This document shows, piece after piece, positions 9,139-20,013 of a stretch of 64,000 nucleotides of DNA. The stretch lies in assembly GCF_008330225.1 (NCBI RefSeq), contig NZ_CP042466.1, positions 496,001 to 560,000 on the forward strand, given 5' to 3'. How positions within the stretch are numbered: position 1 is the first letter of the stretch; each line of letters opens with the position of its first letter. The DNA comes from Geobacter sp. FeAm09 (GTDB lineage: Bacteria > Desulfobacterota > Desulfuromonadia > Geobacterales > Pseudopelobacteraceae). Made by a program: the position numbers and the translations under genes. A model generated the notes under the pieces. It saw only the letters and a program-made list of their open reading frames with translations, ran no database searches and was not told the DNA's origin.

Positions 9139-9152
9139 CTTGAGGACGGGCC

Positions 9153-9728
9153 ATGGCACAATCGGAAAAACGCGGTGAGATCGTTCGTGCGACAATGGAA
9201 CTGGTCGCGGAGTGCGGGTTCCATGATGCCCCCATAGCTGCGATCGCAGCCAGGGCCAATGTGGGGGCCGGGACCATCTACCGCTATTTTGCCAATAAGG
9301 ATATATTGATCAACGAGATCTACCTGGAGATCGAAGAACGGCTCATGGCCCATGTCCTTGCAGGGTACCGGCCCGAGCGCCCCATCAGGGAGCGTTTCCT
9401 GCACCTCGGGGGGGGCGTGCTCTCCTATTTCATCCATCATCCGGTGGAATTTCACTATTTCGAACAGTTTCACATCTCTCCCTACGGCGGTGCATTCCGC
9501 AGGGAGCGGCTTTTGGAGCGGCCTGAGCATCACGATGTCTTCGTGGCCCTCTTTCGGGAGGGGGCGGAGCAGCAGGTCGTGAAGAAGCTCCCGCTGATGA
9601 TGCTCGTTTCCCTGCTGTTCGGACCGTTGTTCACCGTTGCCCGGGATCATATCCTGGGTTTTGTCCCCCTGGACGATCACCTCGTGGAAACTGTGATTGC
9701 CACCTGTTGGGATGCGATACGGCAGTGA
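9153..9728 (+). CDS. TetR/AcrR-family transcriptional regulator
   Basis: 191 residues. N-terminal helix-turn-helix (about 10-55) with IAARANVGAGTIYRYFANKD, the classic TetR recognition segment, then an all-alpha ligand domain with no recognisable ligand motif. TetR proteins usually repress themselves and a neighbour. The adjacent MotB/OmpA-like gene at 9798 shares a related palindrome and is the best candidate target. Confidence 0.88.
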   Translation: MAQSEKRGEIVRATMELVAECGFHDAPIAAIAARANVGAGTIYRYFANKDILINEIYLEIEERLMAHVLAGYRPERPIRERFLHLGGGVLSYFIHHPVEFHYFEQFHISPYGGAFRRERLLERPEHHDVFVALFREGAEQQVVKKLPLMMLVSLLFGPLFTVARDHILGFVPLDDHLVETVIATCWDAIRQ

Positions 9729-9743
9729 CGGCTCTATTTTTTT

Positions 9744-9781
9744 GGCGCCATGCGGAGTGAATGTTCATTCCGTATGGCGCC
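9744..9781. promoter_or_regulatory. 38-bp near-perfect palindrome between the TetR and MotB-like genes
   Basis: Two 18-base arms around a 2-base centre: the left arm starts GGCGCCATGCGG, the right arm ends ATTCCGTATGGCGCC. Sixteen of 18 positions pair, and the two mismatches are G opposite T. The inner part CGGAGTGAATGTTCATTCCG is a TetR-type operator. As RNA it would also form a very long hairpin at the end of the TetR transcript. No T-tract follows on the + strand, so I favour an operator over a simple terminator. Confidence 0.5.
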
Positions 9782-9797
9782 CTGGAGGATGATGGTC

Positions 9798-10619
9798 ATG
9801 GCATTGAAACGGGAACCGGAAAAACACCCCAACCACGAGCGCTGGCTGGTTTCGTATGGCGACCTGCTGACCCTGCTGCTGGCGGTCTTCGTGGTCCTGT
9901 ACGCCATGTCCCTGGCCGATAAGAAGAAGGTTGAAGAGGTGGCGGAATCGCTGCGGGAATCCTTCGGGTATTCCAAAGCGTCCCTCGGGGCAAAGCCGGT
10001 GGTGATCGAATCCGGGAATATCAGCGTCATTCCGAGTATCAAGCCCCAAAGTCTGCCGGTGCAGCATCAGGCTCAGGGGCGGCAGCGAACCCATGCGACG
10101 GAGAAGGACTTCGGAACGATCAAGGCGTCCCTGGACGCCTACCTGACCAAGAGCGGCAACAGGGAGAAGGTGAGCATCGACATCACCCGCAGGGGGTTGG
10201 TGGTGAGCCTCAAGGAGGCGGGGTTCTTCGATTCGGGCCGCGCCCGGGTCAAGGAGGAATCGGAGGAGCTTTTCCGCGTGATCGCCGAATCCCTGTCCCA
10301 TTATTCCAATCCCTACCGGATCGAGGGGCATACGGACAATGTGCCGATCCACACCGGCCAGTTCCGTTCCAACTGGGAACTTTCAACGGCACGTGCCACC
10401 AATGTCCTCCAAATACTGGTGGATTCCTACGATTTCGATCCGGCCGCCATGTCGGCGGCGGGGTACGGCGAGTACCGCTCCGTGGCCGACAATGGCGTTG
10501 CGGAGGGCAGGGCCAGGAACCGGCGGGTCGATATCGTGATGCTGTCGTCGGGAGGCGAGGCGGATGAGCCGGGAGTCGGCGGGAAGCCGCAGGCGGACAG
10601 GGGCGCCGGGAGGCGGTAA
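9798..10619 (+). CDS. MotB/OmpA-family peptidoglycan-binding membrane protein
   Basis: 273 residues. The short cytosolic N-terminus (NHERWLVSYGDLLTLLLAVF) and single membrane helix follow the MotB plan, including the Asp of the helix start (YGDLLTLL) that carries protons in MotB. A C-terminal OmpA domain follows (about 130-255) with IEGHTDNVPI and NWELSTARA, the peptidoglycan-binding signature. No motA is adjacent, so it may pair with a MotA elsewhere or act as a non-flagellar stator. The chosen start has GGAGG nine bases upstream; upstream in-frame codons lie in the palindrome. Confidence 0.83.
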   Translation: MALKREPEKHPNHERWLVSYGDLLTLLLAVFVVLYAMSLADKKKVEEVAESLRESFGYSKASLGAKPVVIESGNISVIPSIKPQSLPVQHQAQGRQRTHATEKDFGTIKASLDAYLTKSGNREKVSIDITRRGLVVSLKEAGFFDSGRARVKEESEELFRVIAESLSHYSNPYRIEGHTDNVPIHTGQFRSNWELSTARATNVLQILVDSYDFDPAAMSAAGYGEYRSVADNGVAEGRARNRRVDIVMLSSGGEADEPGVGGKPQADRGAGRR

Positions 10620-10677
10620 CCGGCTTGTGGCGGCTTGCCGTCGTGTGTCGCGCTCACCCCGTGTGCCTGCGGTGGCG

Positions 10678-11610
10678 CTATACCCCGATCCAGGCGGCGC
10701 CGAAAACGCCGGCGGAATCGCCCAGGCGGTTCTTCAGGATCGGTGTGGCCAGGTGCTCGTGGAAGGCGTAGTGCCGTACCCGTTCGATTCCGGTGGTGTA
10801 CAGCTCGATGATGTTGGACAGGCCGCCCCCCAGGACGACCGCGTCCGGGTCGAGGATCGAGATCAGCCCTCCCAGGCAGCGGCCGAAGTCGTCCAGGAAA
10901 CGGTCGAAGGCGGCGCGGCAGCGCGGCTCGCCCGTCCGGGCGCCGGCCACGATCCGCTCCATGGACAGGCGTTCGCCGTATTCCCGGACAAAGGCCGCCT
11001 CCACCCCCGAACCGCTGATCTTCGTCTCCACGCATCCCCGGTTGCCGCAGTAGCACACCGCTCCGGCCGGGTCCACCGACAGGTGCCCCCATTCCCCGGC
11101 GATACGGTGCGGCCCCGGGCGCACCCGCCCGTCGATGCAGATCCCGCCCCCGCAGCCGGTCCCCATGATGACCCCGAACACCAGCCCGTATCCGAGCCCC
11201 GCTCCCTGGCGGCACTCGGCCAGGGTGAAGCAGTCGGCATCGTTGCACAGGGTCACGGCCCGGCCCAGTTCCCATTCCAGATCCCCCTGCAGGGGCCTGC
11301 CGATGAGGCAGGTGGAGTTGGCGTTGCGCACCAGCCCGGTCCGTTCGTCGCTGGAACCGGGGATGCCGATCCCCACCGTGCAGGGCGCCCCGGCCGGGAC
11401 CCGGGCCATGGCTTCACGGACGGCCGTGGTCACGGTTGCCAATACGGCGCGGTACCCTTGGTCGAGGGGGGTGGCACGGCGCTCCCGGAGCAGGACCGCC
11501 CCGTCGGGCGCCAGGAGCAGCGCCTCGGTCTTGGTGCCCCCCAGGTCGATGCCGATGCGGAAAGGTGTCTGTTCAGAGGCAGAGGTCATCATGGCATGGT
11601 TATTTGTCAT
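10678..11610 (-). CDS. ROK-family sugar kinase (glucokinase-like)
   Basis: 310 residues. The N-terminal ATP site is GIDLGGTKTEALLL. The catalytic Asp lies in LCNDADCFTLAE, the sugar-binding region is GTGCGGG then GEWGHLSVD, and the ROK zinc motif is complete (CYCGNRGCVE). It phosphorylates a hexose, most likely glucose or N-acetyl sugar; the exact substrate cannot be decided. The start at 11610 is one of several close in-frame ATG codons (another at about 11592), and none has a strong ribosome site. Transcribed toward the MotB-like gene, separated by about 60 bases. Confidence 0.85.
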   Translation of the reverse strand: MTNNHAMMTSASEQTPFRIGIDLGGTKTEALLLAPDGAVLLRERRATPLDQGYRAVLATVTTAVREAMARVPAGAPCTVGIGIPGSSDERTGLVRNANSTCLIGRPLQGDLEWELGRAVTLCNDADCFTLAECRQGAGLGYGLVFGVIMGTGCGGGICIDGRVRPGPHRIAGEWGHLSVDPAGAVCYCGNRGCVETKISGSGVEAAFVREYGERLSMERIVAGARTGEPRCRAAFDRFLDDFGRCLGGLISILDPDAVVLGGGLSNIIELYTTGIERVRHYAFHEHLATPILKNRLGDSAGVFGAAWIGV

Positions 11611-11702
11611 AGGTGCTGGCGCCAACCATGTCCACGATAAACGGTGAACGACGCCACAGCGGTCGGCATTGAAAAAATTCAGGTTTGTTTTTCAACAACC
11701 TG

Positions 11703-14564
11703 CTACAGCATCTTGCGCAGGTACTGGCCGGTGTAGGACCTGGTGACCTTGGCCACCTGCTCCGGGGTGCCGCTGGCGATGATCTCGCCCCCCCGGTCGC
11801 CCCCCTCGGGACCCAGGTCGATGATGTGGTCCGCGGTCTTGATCACGTCCAGGTTGTGCTCGATGATGACGATGGTGTTGCCGGCGTCCACCAGGCGCTG
11901 GATCACCTCCAGGAGCTTGCGGATATCCTCGAAGTGGAGGCCGGTGGTCGGCTCGTCCAGGATGTAGATGGTGCGGCCGGTGGCGCGCCGGGAGAGCTCC
12001 TTGGCCAGCTTGACCCGCTGGGCCTCGCCCCCCGAGAGGGTGGTGGCCGACTGCCCCAGCTTGATGTAGCCCAGGCCCACCTCTTCCAGGGTTTTGAGCT
12101 TGTTCTTGATGCGCGGGATGGCCCCCATGAATTCCAGGGATTGGGAAACGGTCATGTCCAGCACCTCGGCGATGGACTTGCCCTTGTAGAGCACCTCCAG
12201 GGTCTCCCGGTTGTAGCGCGCCCCCTTGCAGACCTCGCACTCCACGTACACGTCCGGCAGGAAGTGCATCTCGATCTTGATGATGCCGTCCCCGGAGCAG
12301 GCCTCGCAGCGTCCCCCCTTGACGTTGAAGGAGTAGCGCCCCGGCTTGTAGCCGCGCAGCTTGGATTCGGGCAGGTTGGAGAACAGGTCGCGGATATCGC
12401 CGAACACGCCGGTGTAGGTGGCCGGGTTGCTGCGCGGGGTGCGGCCGATGGGTGACTGGTCGATGTTGATGACCTTGTCCAGATGCTCCAGGCCGCGGAT
12501 ATCCTTCACGGCCCCGGCCTTCTCCCGGCTGCGGTAGAGCCGCTGGCTCAGCACCTTGTGCAGGGTGTCGATCACCAGGGTCGATTTTCCCGAACCCGAG
12601 ACGCCGGTCACGCAGGTCATGATGCGCAGGGGGATCTCCACATCCACGTTCTTCAGGTTGTTCTCCGAGGCGCCGACGATCTTGAGGTGCTTGGTCCCCT
12701 TGCGGCGCTTCTTCGGCACCGGGATGGTCAGGTCCCCGGACAGGTAGCGGCCGGTGAGGGAGTCGGGATTTTTCATGACCTCGGCCGGCGTGCCCTGGGC
12801 CACCACCTCGCCGCCGTGGACTCCGGCTCCCGGTCCCATGTCGATCAGGTGGTCGGCCTCCAGGATGGTTTCTTCGTCGTGTTCCACCACTAAGACGGTG
12901 TTGCCCAGGTCGCGCAGATGCTTGAGGGTGTCCAGCAGGCGCGAATTGTCCCGCTGATGCAGGCCGATGGAGGGCTCGTCCAGGATGTAGAGCACCCCCA
13001 CCAGGGACGAGCCGATCTGGGTGGCCAGGCGGATGCGCTGCCCCTCGCCGCCGGAGAGGGTGCCGGAGGTGCGGTCCAGGGAGAGGTAGTCCAGCCCCAC
13101 ATTGACCAGGAACGACAGGCGCTCGCGGATCTCCTTGAGGATGCGCCGGGCGATCTCCTTCTCCTTGTCGGAGAGGTCCAGCCCGTCGAAGAAGGCCAGG
13201 CAGTCGCGGATGGAGAAAGCGGTGACGTCGCGGATGGTGCGCCCCCCCACCAGCACGTGCAGCGCTTCGGGGCGCAGGCGCGCTCCCTGGCAGGTGGGGC
13301 AGGGCATGACGTTCATGTACTTTTCCATCTCTTCCCGGGATGCGTCCGATTCGGTCTCGCGCCAGCGCCGCTCCAGGTTGTTCAGCACCCCCTCGAACTC
13401 CTTCTGGTAGGTATGGCGCCGCCCGCCGTCCTCCTCCCACCAAAATTCGATCTTTTTGCCCCCGGAACCGGTCAGGATCACGTCCCGCACCTGTTGGGGC
13501 AGGTCCTTGAAGGGGGTGCGGATGTCGAATTTATAGGCCTTGGCCAGCGCCTCCAGAATCAGATGGAACCAGCCGGAGAGCCGCTTTTCCCACGGGGCGA
13601 TGGCCCCCTCCCGCAGGGACAGCTCCGGGTTGGGGATCACCAGTTCGGCGTCGAAGTACATGCGGGTACCCAGGCCGGTGCAGTCGGGGCAGGCGCCGTG
13701 GGGGTTGTTGAAGGAGAAGAGCCGTGGCGTGACCTCCTGGTAGGAGATACCGCAATCCACGCAGGCCAGTTTCTCGGAGAAGATGTGGGTTACCGGCTTG
13801 GGAGGTTTCCTGCCCCCCTCCTCGTCCGGTTCAGCCGTGGCCGGCAGGACGGTCTCCACCTTCACCACCCCTTCGGCATGGTGCAGGGCGGTCTCCAGGG
13901 AGTCGGCCAGGCGGCGCTGCACCCCCTCCTTGACCACGATGCGGTCGATGACGATGTCGATGTCGTGCTTTTTCTTCTTGTCCAGTTCGATCTCGTCGGC
14001 CAATTCCTGCAGGGTGCCGTCGATGACGACCCGGGTGAAGCCCTCCTTGCGCAACTGGTTGAGTTCCTTTTTGTACTCCCCCTTGCGGCCCCGGATCATG
14101 GGGGACAGCAGGGTCAGTTTGGCACCGGCGGGCAGCGCCATGATCTGGTCCACCATCTGGGAGACGGTCTGGGAGGTGATCTCCTTGCCGCAGGAGGTGC
14201 AGTGGGGATGGCCGACCCGGGCGAACAAGAGGCGCAGGTAGTCGTAGATCTCCGTGACCGTGCCCACGGTGGAGCGGGGATTCTTGCTGGTGGTCTTCTG
14301 TTCGATGGAGATGGCCGGGGAGAGCCCCTCGATGGACTCCACGTCCGGTTTTTCCATCTGTTCCAGAAACTGGCGGGCGTAGGCCGAGAGGGACTCCACG
14401 TAGCGGCGCTGCCCCTCGGCGTAGATGGTGTCGAAGGCCAGGGTGGATTTGCCCGAGCCGGAGATGCCGGTGATGACGACTAACTGGTCCCGCGGGATTT
14501 CAACATCGATGCATTTGAGGTTGTGTTCGCAGGCGCCTTTGACGATTATGCTGGAGTGTGCCAT
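11703..14564 (-). CDS. uvrA: Excinuclease ABC subunit A
   Basis: 953 residues, the usual UvrA length. Two ATPase modules are seen: Walker [15 protein letters not shown] near the N-terminus and [14 protein letters not shown] near 640, each with an LSGGE signature. Two Cys4 zinc modules are present (CPDCTG with its partner, and CEACSGDG with its partner). UvrA finds bulky DNA lesions and loads UvrB. The upstream GGDEF/EAL gene ends three bases before its start, so the two share a transcript. Confidence 0.98.
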   Translation of the reverse strand: MAHSSIIVKGACEHNLKCIDVEIPRDQLVVITGISGSGKSTLAFDTIYAEGQRRYVESLSAYARQFLEQMEKPDVESIEGLSPAISIEQKTTSKNPRSTVGTVTEIYDYLRLLFARVGHPHCTSCGKEITSQTVSQMVDQIMALPAGAKLTLLSPMIRGRKGEYKKELNQLRKEGFTRVVIDGTLQELADEIELDKKKKHDIDIVIDRIVVKEGVQRRLADSLETALHHAEGVVKVETVLPATAEPDEEGGRKPPKPVTHIFSEKLACVDCGISYQEVTPRLFSFNNPHGACPDCTGLGTRMYFDAELVIPNPELSLREGAIAPWEKRLSGWFHLILEALAKAYKFDIRTPFKDLPQQVRDVILTGSGGKKIEFWWEEDGGRRHTYQKEFEGVLNNLERRWRETESDASREEMEKYMNVMPCPTCQGARLRPEALHVLVGGRTIRDVTAFSIRDCLAFFDGLDLSDKEKEIARRILKEIRERLSFLVNVGLDYLSLDRTSGTLSGGEGQRIRLATQIGSSLVGVLYILDEPSIGLHQRDNSRLLDTLKHLRDLGNTVLVVEHDEETILEADHLIDMGPGAGVHGGEVVAQGTPAEVMKNPDSLTGRYLSGDLTIPVPKKRRKGTKHLKIVGASENNLKNVDVEIPLRIMTCVTGVSGSGKSTLVIDTLHKVLSQRLYRSREKAGAVKDIRGLEHLDKVINIDQSPIGRTPRSNPATYTGVFGDIRDLFSNLPESKLRGYKPGRYSFNVKGGRCEACSGDGIIKIEMHFLPDVYVECEVCKGARYNRETLEVLYKGKSIAEVLDMTVSQSLEFMGAIPRIKNKLKTLEEVGLGYIKLGQSATTLSGGEAQRVKLAKELSRRATGRTIYILDEPTTGLHFEDIRKLLEVIQRLVDAGNTIVIIEHNLDVIKTADHIIDLGPEGGDRGGEIIASGTPEQVAKVTRSYTGQYLRKML

Positions 14565-14567
14565 GGG

Positions 14568-16685
14568 TCAGTAGTTCAGTCCGTTTTCGAGAATTTTGGT
14601 GATCTCTTCGGCCTTGGCCGGCCGGGAGAAGAGAAATCCCTGCATCTCTGCGCAGTTGCGGGAGGCGAGGAATTCCATCTGGGGACGGGTTTCCACCCCT
14701 TCCGCGGTGACGCTGAGCTTCAGGGTGTGGGCCATGGAGATGATGATCTCCACGATGGCGGCGTCGTCCGGATTGTTGACGAGATCCCGCACGAACATGC
14801 GGTCGATCTTCAGCCGGTTGATGGGGAAATGCTTCAGGTAGGAGAGGGACGAGTAGCCGGTGCCGAAATCGTCGATGGCCAGGCTGATGCCCATGTCCTT
14901 GAGCTTGTGCAGCATGCGGGTGTTGCTGTCCGGGTTCTTCATGATGGTGCTTTCGGTGATCTCCAGTTCCAGCCAGCCCGGATCGAACCCGCTCTCCAGC
15001 AGGATGGCGGCGATGGCCTCGTCCAGGTTCCTCTGGCCGAATTGCTTGGCCGACAGGTTGACCGCCATGCGCAGCGGCGGGAACCCCTGCTGCTGCCAGG
15101 CCTTGGCCTGGAGACAGGCGGTGCGCAGGACCCATTCCCCGATGGGGATGATGAGGCCGGTCTCCTCCGCCAGGTAGATGAACTTGTCCGGGACGATCAC
15201 CCCCAGGTCGGGGTGCCGCCAGCGCAGGAGCGCCTCCAGCCCCGTGATTTTGCCGGTGCGGGTATCCACCTGGGGCTGGTACAGCAGGAAGAGGTCCTCC
15301 CGCTCCAGGGCCTTGCGCATGGAATTCTCCAGCATCATCCGTTCCAGCGCCTTGATGTTCATCTCGCTGGAAAAAAACTGGAAGTTGTTGCCGTCCCGCT
15401 CCTTGGCCTGGTACATGGCCTGGTCGGCGTGCTTGAGCAGGGTGGAGCCATCCTCCCCGTCCATGGGGTAGACGGCGATGCCGATGCTGCCCGTGGTGTA
15501 GATCTCGTGGCCGTTGATGTAGATCGGTTCGGAGATCAGCCCCAGGATCTTCTTGGTGATGGCGGTGATGGCCTCTTCGCTGGAGACGCCCATCAGGACG
15601 ATGGCGAATTCGTCGCCGCCGATGCGGGCCAGGGTGTCGGTCTCCCGGACGCACGCCTTGAGGCGTTTGGCGATGGTCTTGAGCAGCTTGTCCCCGGCCC
15701 GGTGGCCGAGGGTCTCGTTGATCCCCTTGAAGCGGTCCAGGTCCAGGAACAGCACGCCGACCATCTGACGGTCCCGCGACGCCTGGGCAATGGCGTGCCG
15801 AAGGCGGTCCTGGAGCAGGGTGCGGTTGGGGAGGGTGGTCAGGCTGTCGTAGTTGATCAGTTGCTGGATCTCGTTCTCGGCCCTGATGCGGGCCGTGATG
15901 TCGAGCGTCGTGCCGGAGACGAGCAGCGCCTTGCCGTCGCCGTCGCACTCCACCTCGGCCTGGCTGTTGACCACCAACTCGTCGCCGGTGCACGATTTGA
16001 TGCGGTAGATCAGGCTGAACGGCTGGCACTGCCGGGCGGCGTTGGCTATGGCCTTCTTGAAGGCCGGGCGGTCGGCCTCGTCGATGAGGTCGGCGAACCA
16101 CTCCATCTCCACCTGGCGGGGTTCGCCGGGGGTGAACCCGAAGATGCGGTACAACTCGTCGGACCAGTAGGTTTCCCCGGTCTGGGGGTTCCATTCCCAA
16201 CTCCCCATGCGGGCGATCTTCTGGGCCCGTGCCAGGCGGGTCTCGCTCTGGCGCAGGGACTGTTCGGCGCGGTGCAGCCGTTCGCGGGTCTCGGCGTCGT
16301 GGAGGGTGCGCAGGACCGCTGCCGGCAGGCGGTCCAGAAAGGTTGTGTCTTTCAGCAGGTAGTCGCAGGCGCCCGTCTTCATCATCTGGACCGCCAGCAG
16401 GGCGTCGTCCCGGCCGGTCACCATGATGAACGGGACGGAAAGCCCGCGGTCGGCAATCTGTTCCAGGATGGCGACTCCGGTCATGTCGGGCAGGCAATAG
16501 TCGAGGATGATCAGGGAAGGGATCGTGGCGGAGAGCAGTTCCAGGGCCTCCTGGCCGCTGGTCGCCCCGATGGCCTTGAAGCCGTGTTCCTGGAGGGTGC
16601 CCGATGTCAGTTCGGCAAAGGCGACGTCGTCCTCGATGATGAGGATGGTGCTCCCGGCCTGTATGGTGTAAGGGGATCCCGTCAT
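14568..16685 (-). CDS. REC-PAS-GGDEF-EAL cyclic-di-GMP signalling protein
   Basis: 705 residues. Receiver domain (about 10-125, phospho-acceptor Asp62 in IILDYCLPD), PAS (about 165-280), GGDEF (about 285-445) and EAL (about 455-700). The cyclase motif IGGDEF is intact and the inhibitory RETD site lies five residues before it. The EAL half keeps [16 protein letters not shown], the [10 protein letters not shown] loop and AEGVE, so both synthesis and breakdown of c-di-GMP are possible. No kinase is adjacent. The ATG at 16685 has AGAGAG upstream and is preferred over a GTG six codons earlier. It precedes uvrA by three bases. Confidence 0.92.
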   Translation of the reverse strand: MTGSPYTIQAGSTILIIEDDVAFAELTSGTLQEHGFKAIGATSGQEALELLSATIPSLIILDYCLPDMTGVAILEQIADRGLSVPFIMVTGRDDALLAVQMMKTGACDYLLKDTTFLDRLPAAVLRTLHDAETRERLHRAEQSLRQSETRLARAQKIARMGSWEWNPQTGETYWSDELYRIFGFTPGEPRQVEMEWFADLIDEADRPAFKKAIANAARQCQPFSLIYRIKSCTGDELVVNSQAEVECDGDGKALLVSGTTLDITARIRAENEIQQLINYDSLTTLPNRTLLQDRLRHAIAQASRDRQMVGVLFLDLDRFKGINETLGHRAGDKLLKTIAKRLKACVRETDTLARIGGDEFAIVLMGVSSEEAITAITKKILGLISEPIYINGHEIYTTGSIGIAVYPMDGEDGSTLLKHADQAMYQAKERDGNNFQFFSSEMNIKALERMMLENSMRKALEREDLFLLYQPQVDTRTGKITGLEALLRWRHPDLGVIVPDKFIYLAEETGLIIPIGEWVLRTACLQAKAWQQQGFPPLRMAVNLSAKQFGQRNLDEAIAAILLESGFDPGWLELEITESTIMKNPDSNTRMLHKLKDMGISLAIDDFGTGYSSLSYLKHFPINRLKIDRMFVRDLVNNPDDAAIVEIIISMAHTLKLSVTAEGVETRPQMEFLASRNCAEMQGFLFSRPAKAEEITKILENGLNY

Positions 16686-16722
16686 GCGCTCTCTCTTCGT
16701 CACCCGTTGAGCCGTTTGGGGA

Positions 16723-18096
16723 CTACTTTTTTTTCAGCCGCCAGCCGTCCTTGTTCACCTGCGGCACCCGGGCGATCGCCAGGGAATCGGGCGGCACATC
16801 GATGGTGACGGTGGTCCCGGCCGCCACCAGGGAGTTGCGCCCCACGGTGACCGGCGCCACCAGTTGGACGTCGCTGCCGATGAACACCTGGTCCCCGATG
16901 ACGGTGCGGTGCTTGTTGACCCCGTCGTAGTTGCAGGTGATGGTGCCGCAGCCGATATTGACGTCGCGGCCGATTTCCGCATCCCCCAGGTAGGTCAGGT
17001 GGGACGCCTTGGAGCCTTCGCCCATGACGATCTTCTTGGTCTCCACGAAGTTGCCGATCTTGACGTGGGCATGGAGCACGGTACCGGGGCGCAGGTGCGC
17101 CATGGGGCCCACGGCCACCGCCTCGTGGAGTTGGGAATCCTCCAGGACCGATCCCGCCTTGATGTGGCAGTTGTCGGCGATGCGGCAGCCGGAGATGGTG
17201 ACGTTGCCGTCGATGACGCAGCCGGAGCCTATGACCGTTGTGCCGTCGATATGGCAGTTGGGGTGGACGATGGTGTCGGCGCCGATGGCGGCCCCCTGGT
17301 CGATGTAGGTCTGGTCGGGATCGATGATGGTCACCCCGGACAGCATCAGCTCCCGGTTGATGCGCCGGCGCAGAATGCGCGCCGCCTCGGCCAGCTGGCC
17401 CCGGTCGTTGACCCCCATGATTTCCTCGGCGTCGCCGCTCTCCAGGGCCAGGCAGGCCAGCCCCTTGTTCACGGCCACGGCTACCAGGTCGGTCAGGTAG
17501 AACTCCTTTTGGGCGTTGTCGCTCCCCACGCTGTCGATGTTGTCGAACAGGAAGGCCGCATCCATGCAGTAGATGCCGCTGTTGATCTCGCGGATGGCCA
17601 ACTCTTCCGGAGCGGCGTCCTTCTGCTCCACGATGCGCAGCACCGCTCCGCCGTCGTTGCGCACGATCCGGCCATAGCCGTGGGGATCGTCCACGGTGGC
17701 GCTCAGAACGGTCAGCGCCGCCCTGTGGGCGCGGTGGAACTCGATCAGTTTTTTCAGCGTTTCCTCCCGCAGCAGGGGGGTGTCCCCGCACAGGATGAGC
17801 ACCGTGCCGTCGAAACCGGCCAGGGCCTCGCGGGCACAGGCCACGGCATGGCCGGTGCCGAGCTGTTCCTGCTGGAGCACGCAGCGGATATCCCCTGCGG
17901 TGTGGAAATGGCCCTGCACCGCCTCGGCCTGGTGCCCGACCACCAGTACCACCGGGGCCGCCCCCGCGGCCCGGGCCGCCATTACCGGATAATCGATCAT
18001 GGGCCGTCCGGCCGCCGGGTGCAGAACCTTTACCAAGCTTGACTTCATGCGGGTGCCCTTGCCTGCGGCAAGGATGATTGCGGCAACGTTGTCCAT
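16723..18096 (-). CDS. glmU: Bifunctional UDP-N-acetylglucosamine pyrophosphorylase / glucosamine-1-phosphate acetyltransferase
   Basis: 457 residues, normal GlmU length. The N-terminal uridylyltransferase begins IILAAGKGTRMKS and has LCGDTPLL. The C-terminal left-handed beta-helix (from about 250) shows hexapeptide repeats (IGADTIVHPNCHIDG and later) and the acetyltransferase segment with the LRPG loop and NFVETKK. It makes UDP-GlcNAc, precursor of peptidoglycan and lipopolysaccharide. Confidence 0.97.
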   Translation of the reverse strand: MDNVAAIILAAGKGTRMKSSLVKVLHPAAGRPMIDYPVMAARAAGAAPVVLVVGHQAEAVQGHFHTAGDIRCVLQQEQLGTGHAVACAREALAGFDGTVLILCGDTPLLREETLKKLIEFHRAHRAALTVLSATVDDPHGYGRIVRNDGGAVLRIVEQKDAAPEELAIREINSGIYCMDAAFLFDNIDSVGSDNAQKEFYLTDLVAVAVNKGLACLALESGDAEEIMGVNDRGQLAEAARILRRRINRELMLSGVTIIDPDQTYIDQGAAIGADTIVHPNCHIDGTTVIGSGCVIDGNVTISGCRIADNCHIKAGSVLEDSQLHEAVAVGPMAHLRPGTVLHAHVKIGNFVETKKIVMGEGSKASHLTYLGDAEIGRDVNIGCGTITCNYDGVNKHRTVIGDQVFIGSDVQLVAPVTVGRNSLVAAGTTVTIDVPPDSLAIARVPQVNKDGWRLKKK

Positions 18097-18308
18097 CTGA
18101 GTGAGTGCTCCCGATTGTCTAAGAAGAGGGTATGCAACGCCTGACCGTGCAGTTTATGTGATGCGGGAAACGCCGTCAAGCATTCAATAGGTACCCCTGC
18201 TGGTGGGCCAATTGTCCGGAACCGCGGCCGAATTTTTATTGCCAAGGGCCGGTTGTTCTGCTAACCTTCCGAAATAACGTGAAAATAATCGAGGAGTCCC
18301 TGTCTGAT

Positions 18309-19241
18309 ATGAATGATACCTGGCTGGAGGTGGCCTGCGAGCTGCCCAACGAACTTGCCGATATCCTGGCGGAGTACCTGGCCGACGTCTCGGGCGCCGG
18401 CGTCTGCGTCGAAAACCTGAATGTGGATGCTTTTTCCCCTGCCGAAATAACCCACAGCCCGCTCATGACCGTCAAGGCCTACTTCAGCGCCGCCGACGAC
18501 ATGGCCGCCCGGCTGGCGGAGATCTCGGCCTTTCTGGATGACCTGGCCGCCGCCAACCCGGGCGCAGCCATCGGGAAGCCGGTGGTGGCGACGGTGAAAA
18601 GCGAGGACTGGAGCACGAGCTGGAAGGCCAACTTCAAGCCGCTCCGCGTGGGACGGCGGCTTTTGATCGTGCCGTCCTGGGAAGTGGTCGAGGCCGGGCC
18701 GGACGACATCGTCCTGAGCCTGGACCCGGGCATGGCCTTCGGCACCGGCGGGCACGAGACGACCCGGCTCTGCCTGGAACAGTTGGAGGCGGTCCTGCTG
18801 GGCCGCCCGGCCGGTTCTCCCCCCTCGGTGCTGGACCTGGGGACCGGTTCCGGCATTCTGGCCATGGCCGCGGCGCGCCTGGGCGCGGGCCGCGTCTGTG
18901 CCGTGGACATCGACCCGGATGCGGTGGAGGTGGCGCGGGAAAACCTGGCGATCAACGGCCTGGCGGAGCGCATCGAGTGCAGCGCGACCCCTCTGGAGGC
19001 CCTGGCCGGTCCCTTCGACGTCATCCTGGCCAACATCCTGGCCGAGGAACTGGTTCGGCTGGCTCCCCAGCTTACGGAGCGGCTGGCTGCGGGCGGCGTG
19101 CTGATCCTCTCCGGCATCCTGGCCGAGAAGGAACCCCTTGTGCGGAGCGGGTTCGCGGCCCAGCCCCTGGCCTACCGGGAAACGGCGCGCCAGGGGGAGT
19201 GGGTGGCGATGCTCTACCGTAAGGATGTCGCACCGGCATGA
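18309..19241 (+). CDS. prmA: Ribosomal protein L11 methyltransferase
   Basis: 310 residues. The C-terminal class I methyltransferase has DPGMAFGTGGHETT, then DLGTGSGILAMAAARLG (SAM-binding), then the NPPY-equivalent NILAEEL, all diagnostic of PrmA. It trimethylates ribosomal protein L11. The ATG at 18309 has GAGGAG upstream; an in-frame GTG ten codons earlier is possible. It overlaps rsmE by four bases (ATGA), so the pair is translationally coupled. Confidence 0.95.
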   Translation: MNDTWLEVACELPNELADILAEYLADVSGAGVCVENLNVDAFSPAEITHSPLMTVKAYFSAADDMAARLAEISAFLDDLAAANPGAAIGKPVVATVKSEDWSTSWKANFKPLRVGRRLLIVPSWEVVEAGPDDIVLSLDPGMAFGTGGHETTRLCLEQLEAVLLGRPAGSPPSVLDLGTGSGILAMAAARLGAGRVCAVDIDPDAVEVARENLAINGLAERIECSATPLEALAGPFDVILANILAEELVRLAPQLTERLAAGGVLILSGILAEKEPLVRSGFAAQPLAYRETARQGEWVAMLYRKDVAPA

Positions 19242-19984
19242 GCCAGCGGCGTTTCATGATATCGTCCCGCACGATCCGTGACGGGTATGCCTCCTTCGAC
19301 GGCGACCTCTTCAACCACATGGTGCGGGTGCTGCGGCTCGGCACCGGCGACGGCGTGACCCTGGTGGACGAAGCGGGCAACGAACATCAGGGGGTCATCG
19401 ACCAGGTCTCCCGGGAATGGGTCGCCGTCAGGGTCGAAGCGCCCCGGCAAGCGGCCCCGGCCAGGGGGGAGGGGGTGCGGATCACCATCTGCCAGGCCCT
19501 GCCCAAGGGGGAGAAGATCGACCTGATCCTTCAGAAGGGGACCGAGTTGGGGGTCCACGATTTCTCCCTGTTCGGCGGCCGGCGGTCCGTGGCCCGGGTG
19601 CGCGAGGAGCAGCTCATCGCCAAGCTGGAACGCTGGCGGCGGATAACGGCCGAGGCGGCCCGCCAATGCAACCGGCGCTCCATTCCCGCCGTCACCTGGT
19701 CGCCGACGGCGGCCGGGGCGGCCGGCGCCACGTCCCAGGAGCTCCGGCTGCTGCTGTGGGAGGGGGAACGGAAGCAGGGGCTGAAGTCGATCCTCGCCGA
19801 CCGTGCCTGCCCCGCTTCCGTCATCGTGGCCGTGGGGCCGGAGGGGGGCTTCGACCCCCTCGAGGTGCAGGAGTTCCTCCGGCAGGGATATCTGCCGGTT
19901 ACCTTGGGAGACCGGATTCTGAGGACCGAAACCGCCGCTATTGCCATTACCGCAATTTTACAGTATATTTGGGACACTCTGTAA
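19238..19984 (+). CDS. rsmE: 16S rRNA (uracil-1498-N3)-methyltransferase
   Basis: 248 residues. N-terminal PUA-like domain (HMVRVLRLGTGD), then a SPOUT knot domain with ALPKGEKIDLILQKGTELGV, VGPEGGFDPLEV and LGDRILRTETAA. These are the RsmE signatures. Second gene of the prmA-rsmE pair; a zinc-ribbon protein gene follows after 29 bases. Confidence 0.96.
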   Translation: MSQRRFMISSRTIRDGYASFDGDLFNHMVRVLRLGTGDGVTLVDEAGNEHQGVIDQVSREWVAVRVEAPRQAAPARGEGVRITICQALPKGEKIDLILQKGTELGVHDFSLFGGRRSVARVREEQLIAKLERWRRITAEAARQCNRRSIPAVTWSPTAAGAAGATSQELRLLLWEGERKQGLKSILADRACPASVIVAVGPEGGFDPLEVQEFLRQGYLPVTLGDRILRTETAAIAITAILQYIWDTL

Positions 19985-20013
19985 CCAGACTTGAAGGTCG
20001 CAAGGAGCCGGCG

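Noticed and set aside
11669-11695. TTGAAAAA / TTTTTCAA hairpin after uvrA as terminator
   Set aside because: The stem has almost no GC pairs and lacks a separate T-tract, so it is too weak to call.
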